Assembly (NCBI GenBank): GCA_000934455.1 | Contig: KN890095.1 | Location: forward strand, 7,040-28,774 | Reading direction: 5' to 3' | From: Apostichopus parvimensis | Taxonomy: Eukaryota; Echinodermata; Holothuroidea; Aspidochirotida; Stichopodidae | DNA length: 21,735 nt | Shown: piece after piece, positions 19,281 through 21,735 of the stretch | Position numbering within the stretch: the first letter of the stretch is position 1 | Layout: the number at the start of each line of letters is the position of its first letter | Notes under the pieces: generated by a model | What the model saw: only the letters and a program-made list of their open reading frames with translations | Database searches by the model: none | What the model was told of the DNA's origin: nothing | Program-made: the position numbers and the translations under genes

Positions 19281-19448
19281 TAATTTGCATAGGAATATCG
19301 GTATAAAATGCATATCAATTTAATTTTACCTTGAAGTTATTCCTCAATGTGTCCTTTTCAGATATAATAGGCAACTTAGCAGATTTCCCTTAATACTTCA
19401 CAGGATTTATTGATTTCCTTCAAAAAGTTGAAATTCTTCATTTCTCTG

Positions 19449-19464
19449 TGTGACTTACGTGACA
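19449..19464 (+). repeat. subterminal motif copy TGTGACTTACGTGACA
   Basis: An exact 16-bp copy, about 190 bases from the right end of the element. It is followed by TTGAGGGCGCTATA, another instance of the AGGGCGCT phrase found in the 8161-8590 arms. Confidence 0.75.
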
Positions 19465-19628
19465 AATGTTGAGGGCGCTATAATTCGCAATGGGAAAGCA
19501 ATAATGTTTCGCAGTGGTGACAGAATTTATTGTGGGTTTTCAAAGTTCAGGAACTATAGGCTTATGACTTAACTCTAGACTTGCACTGAACTGGAGATTG
19601 AAAACAAGTGTAAAATGTCGCTCTGATT

Positions 19629-19655
19629 TGTGACTTACGTGACGTGGAATGGCCC
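19629..19655 (-). repeat. right terminal inverted repeat with abutting motif copy
   Basis: TGTGACTTACGTGAC (19629-19643) abuts GTGGAATGGCCC (19644-19655). Reading inward from the right end, the element therefore starts GGGCCATTCCACGTCACGTA. TATT at 19656-19659 follows directly, matching the left flank. Confidence 0.8.
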
Positions 19656-19659
19656 TATT
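19656..19659. repeat. candidate target-site duplication TATT, right
   Basis: Matches 17084-17087 at the other end of the element. Confidence 0.5.
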
Positions 19660-19716
19660 GCCTTTCCCTTCCGCTAAAATATCGGTTTTTACGATGTAGA
19701 GAGTTGGGTCCCTTTC

Positions 19717-19819
19717 AAACCGGGAAGTATGTGATTTGGTATGGTCTCAGATCCAAATATACAATTGAAACCGGGAAGTATGTGATTTGGTATGGTCTCA
19801 GATCCAAATATGCAAATTG
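19717..19819. repeat. 51-bp tandem pair
   Basis: Two adjacent copies of a unit beginning AAACCGGGAAGTATGTGATT and ending AAATATRCAATTG, at 19717-19767 and 19768-19819. They are identical apart from a substitution and a one-base insertion near the end. Near-identity implies a recent duplication. The minus frame 19689-19892 reads the repeat twice and has no other support. Confidence 0.92.
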
Positions 19820-20914
19820 AACAGAAGGCATTAAGTTGTACTACTGTATGTGGTTCATCAGTGGAAGTGTACACTAACAAAACATTACACAAGCAAACAC
19901 TTTCATACTGTCAAAACCAACACAGAATAACACCTCATGAACTTTGACATTCTATGTGTACCTTTACTAGTACTATGGTGTTCCAATCTATAAATTATGA
20001 TAATTCTCTGCAAGAAAAAGTGTTTTCTTAAAAGGTTTTGGCTGACTTCATTACTGATATCTTGGTTCACAGCTGTGACTATATCCCAGCACATACAATG
20101 ACAGGTACTAATTACCCTACCTATCAACTCACACTCCTCCTCCTCTGTATTAAATATGAAGCAGGAGCAGCCAAGCAGGATTCTCAACAATTTGCTATTT
20201 GATGACGAGTGAATATTCATTACTGCATACATTATTCCTATTCCCAAACTGCTTATCTTGTTTGTTTTATTCAGCATTAGGAATAAACCAACTGTGTCTA
20301 TGGTACACAGCTTTCAGGGGGGAATGGAAAGGGTTAGGGAAATAATTTGGCAGTGAAAATATCTTACTTCACTGCAATAGCTACTTCAACAGTTTTATAA
20401 AATACTTTTTTACGTTCAATATCAATGCTCACCAAACAACTTTAAAAGTGAAACGCATATTTCACAATCAGGAAGATTATATGAAGTTTGTACTGTAGCC
20501 ATACATCATGGACAATAAGACCATATATCACAACCGTCTTTTACCACACAGTAGGAGACCATAATCAGATATATCCAACTTGCTATTTGGAACTTTCAAA
20601 AGTATATGTCTGAACTTGGAGAGGAAGTTGATACACTTGCCATGTAACGGTTACCACACTACTTTTCCATCTCACTGAATCCTTGGTAGTTATTGCAGTG
20701 CGTGTGGGCGCTACAATATTGGCATTACTGGCCAAGGGAACGATACCTACATGACTGGACATTGAAATTTAAAGTTTCATATAGTCTCTGTACATGTGCA
20801 GCTTCAAAGAGTAGCTGCATAGCCAACTAAAATATTGAAACAATACAAATTAATTTGACATAAACTAGCACTTTACTTCAATTCATCTTATTTCGGATTT
20901 GGTCTTCCATTTCG
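19820..20914. other. gene-poor stretch with one unrecognised 124-codon frame
   Basis: The minus frame 19903-20277 (ATG at 20275-20277) contains a short acidic and cysteine-containing segment (FNTEEEECELIGRV), but I recognise no family. A frame this long is expected occasionally by chance in a window of this size and composition. GTGGGCGCTACAATATTGG at 20705-20723 echoes the left arm of the 8161-8590 element (GAGGGCGCTGTCATATTGG). Nothing else was recognised. Confidence 0.35.
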
Positions 20915-20961
20915 TTTTTTTTTTTTGGGGGGGGGGAGGGCGGGAGGAGAAGGATGGGGGG
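20915..20961. repeat. T12-G10 homopolymer junction and G-rich tail
   Basis: A run of about twelve T (20915-20926) passes directly into ten G (20927-20936), followed by AGGGCGGGAGGAG and ATGGGGGG. The tract is G-quadruplex-prone on the plus strand and likely length-variable. Such T/G junctions in animal genomes often mark degenerate retroelement tails, which I cannot confirm here. Confidence 0.8.
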
Positions 20962-21735
20962 TTGCAATTTATGAAACTGAACCAGCTGCTGTTAATGACT
21001 TTGTTCTAAATGCATTATCTTGGCCTAACATCTTCCAGTCCTCATTAATTAATGTATTTAAATCGTGCATGATTGTACCATCATGAACCAACTGAGAGAA
21101 CCCCTTTCTTTGCAAACATTTCTGATTAGCCTTTCTGCTTCACTTAGCTGACAGCATCATCATCCTCCGAGTCTAAATCCTTTGTGTGTAGAGTCTCACA
21201 AGCTTCTTGTGTTTAATAAGAACACCAAGTGAAATCCACCCTTAAGGCTACTACTCCTGACAGCACTACTCACCGAGAGTGTCATCTAATTGTGCTTTGT
21301 GCGGTGTCCGGACACCACTGCAGACTACAGCATCCTCAATTCACACAAGTTTTCTAATTTAAATGAAACGGAATCAGATATCCGGCACACCAACGTTTAC
21401 ACTACGCATTCCTCCATCTATGCCAAAATTCTCCCTGAAATTTAATATCCCTGATTACTTAATGTGATCATGTGCAACATGAATTCTCCCTCGAATGTAA
21501 CGGCAGCGTGAACACAGGCTATGCACTGTATGCATATTTTGATTACTTTTGCAGTAACACATTATACACATAGAAATATATATTAAAATCTGGAGAACAA
21601 AGGCTCTGGATGATCTTGAAACCCTGCCAAATGTTGTTTACGCAAACGTGCACCACAGCCTAGAGTGAAGCGCGATATTCATTGACTATCTGGAGAATGC
21701 AAGAAATGTCCATTCAACAGAGAGGATGGGATATA
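20962..21735. other. terminal stretch, nothing recognised
   Basis: No open frame of note, tandem repeat, transposon end or RNA gene is recognised through the right edge. GTGCGGTGTCCGGACACCAC at 21299-21318 contains the perfect inverted repeat GGTGTCC/GGACACC, a small hairpin. Confidence 0.4.

Larger units (their letters stand above)
17088..19655. mobile_element. 2.57-kb DNA transposon-like element, decayed or non-autonomous
   Basis: The ends are exact inverted repeats, GGGCCATTCCAC at 17088-17099 and GTGGAATGGCCC at 19644-19655, flanked by TATT on both sides. Just inside lie eight copies of TGTGACTTACGTGA or its complement, four near each end (17448-17668 and 19239-19643). None lies in the central 1.57 kb, a distribution typical of transposase-binding subterminal repeats. 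Internal frames are short. The only recognisable coding trace is a frameshifted minus-strand relic at 18535-18849. The superfamily is not assigned: a 4-bp duplication occurs in several cut-and-paste groups, and I see no diagnostic transposase motif. The left subterminal region has diverged from the right after the first 12 bases, so the copy is old or internally rearranged. Confidence 0.7.

Noticed and set aside
20331..20340. Interstitial telomere repeat (GGGTTAGGG)
   Set aside because: Only one and a half TTAGGG units occur, with no array.

Overview
This window looks like non-coding nuclear DNA from an animal, most likely an aquatic invertebrate. It is AT-rich. It has no stretch of tightly packed long open frames, no recognisable intact gene and no tRNA or rRNA gene. 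It does carry many short tandem repeats, poly-G/poly-C tracts and decayed transposable elements. The retroelement 3' tail at about 1600-1667 and the Penelope-like hammerhead relic at 9119-9165 are animal-type repeats common in echinoderms, molluscs, cnidarians and lower deuterostomes. I cannot name the species.

Layout. 1-66: a 33-bp tandem pair that may continue leftwards. 1381-1667: two related AT-rich segments, the second ending in a LINE/SINE-type tail and (AAT)n. 3192-3611: a diverged direct duplication whose first copy could be a short terminal exon. 4673-4844: a G-rich 17-bp minisatellite. 4963-5334: two direct-repeat families. 5893-5974: a (CAGA)n tail joined to a hairpin sequence. 7741-7819: a strictly alternating pyrimidine-purine 12-bp satellite. 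8161-8590: an inverted-repeat element with GGGCGCT cores in its arms. 9105-9179: a 47-bp insertion bearing a Penelope hammerhead remnant between perfect 14-bp target duplications. 9900-10575: diverged repeats rich in GGTACCC. 12784-13143: a 48-bp minisatellite. 15185-15667: a fold-back element with an AT-rich repeat core. 17088-19655: a 2.57-kb DNA transposon-like element. 19717-19819: a 51-bp tandem pair.

The clearest unit is the 17088-19655 element. It has matching GGGCCATTCCAC terminal inverted repeats, TATT on both flanks (a candidate 4-bp target duplication) and eight copies of a TGTGACTTACGTGA subterminal motif, two of them forming a near-perfect 30-bp palindrome. On the minus strand it also holds a frameshifted protein relic in which WVVVKYDD is followed, one frame over, by YPGEVTNM. 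No full transposase remains, so it reads as a decayed or non-autonomous copy.

No set of genes works together here. The open frames are mostly what AT-rich sequence yields by chance; a few protein-like ones are listed with low confidence. I found no new cellular system. The items most worth checking are the transposon with its repeated bZIP-like motif, the ribozyme-bearing micro-insertion and the two fold-back elements.
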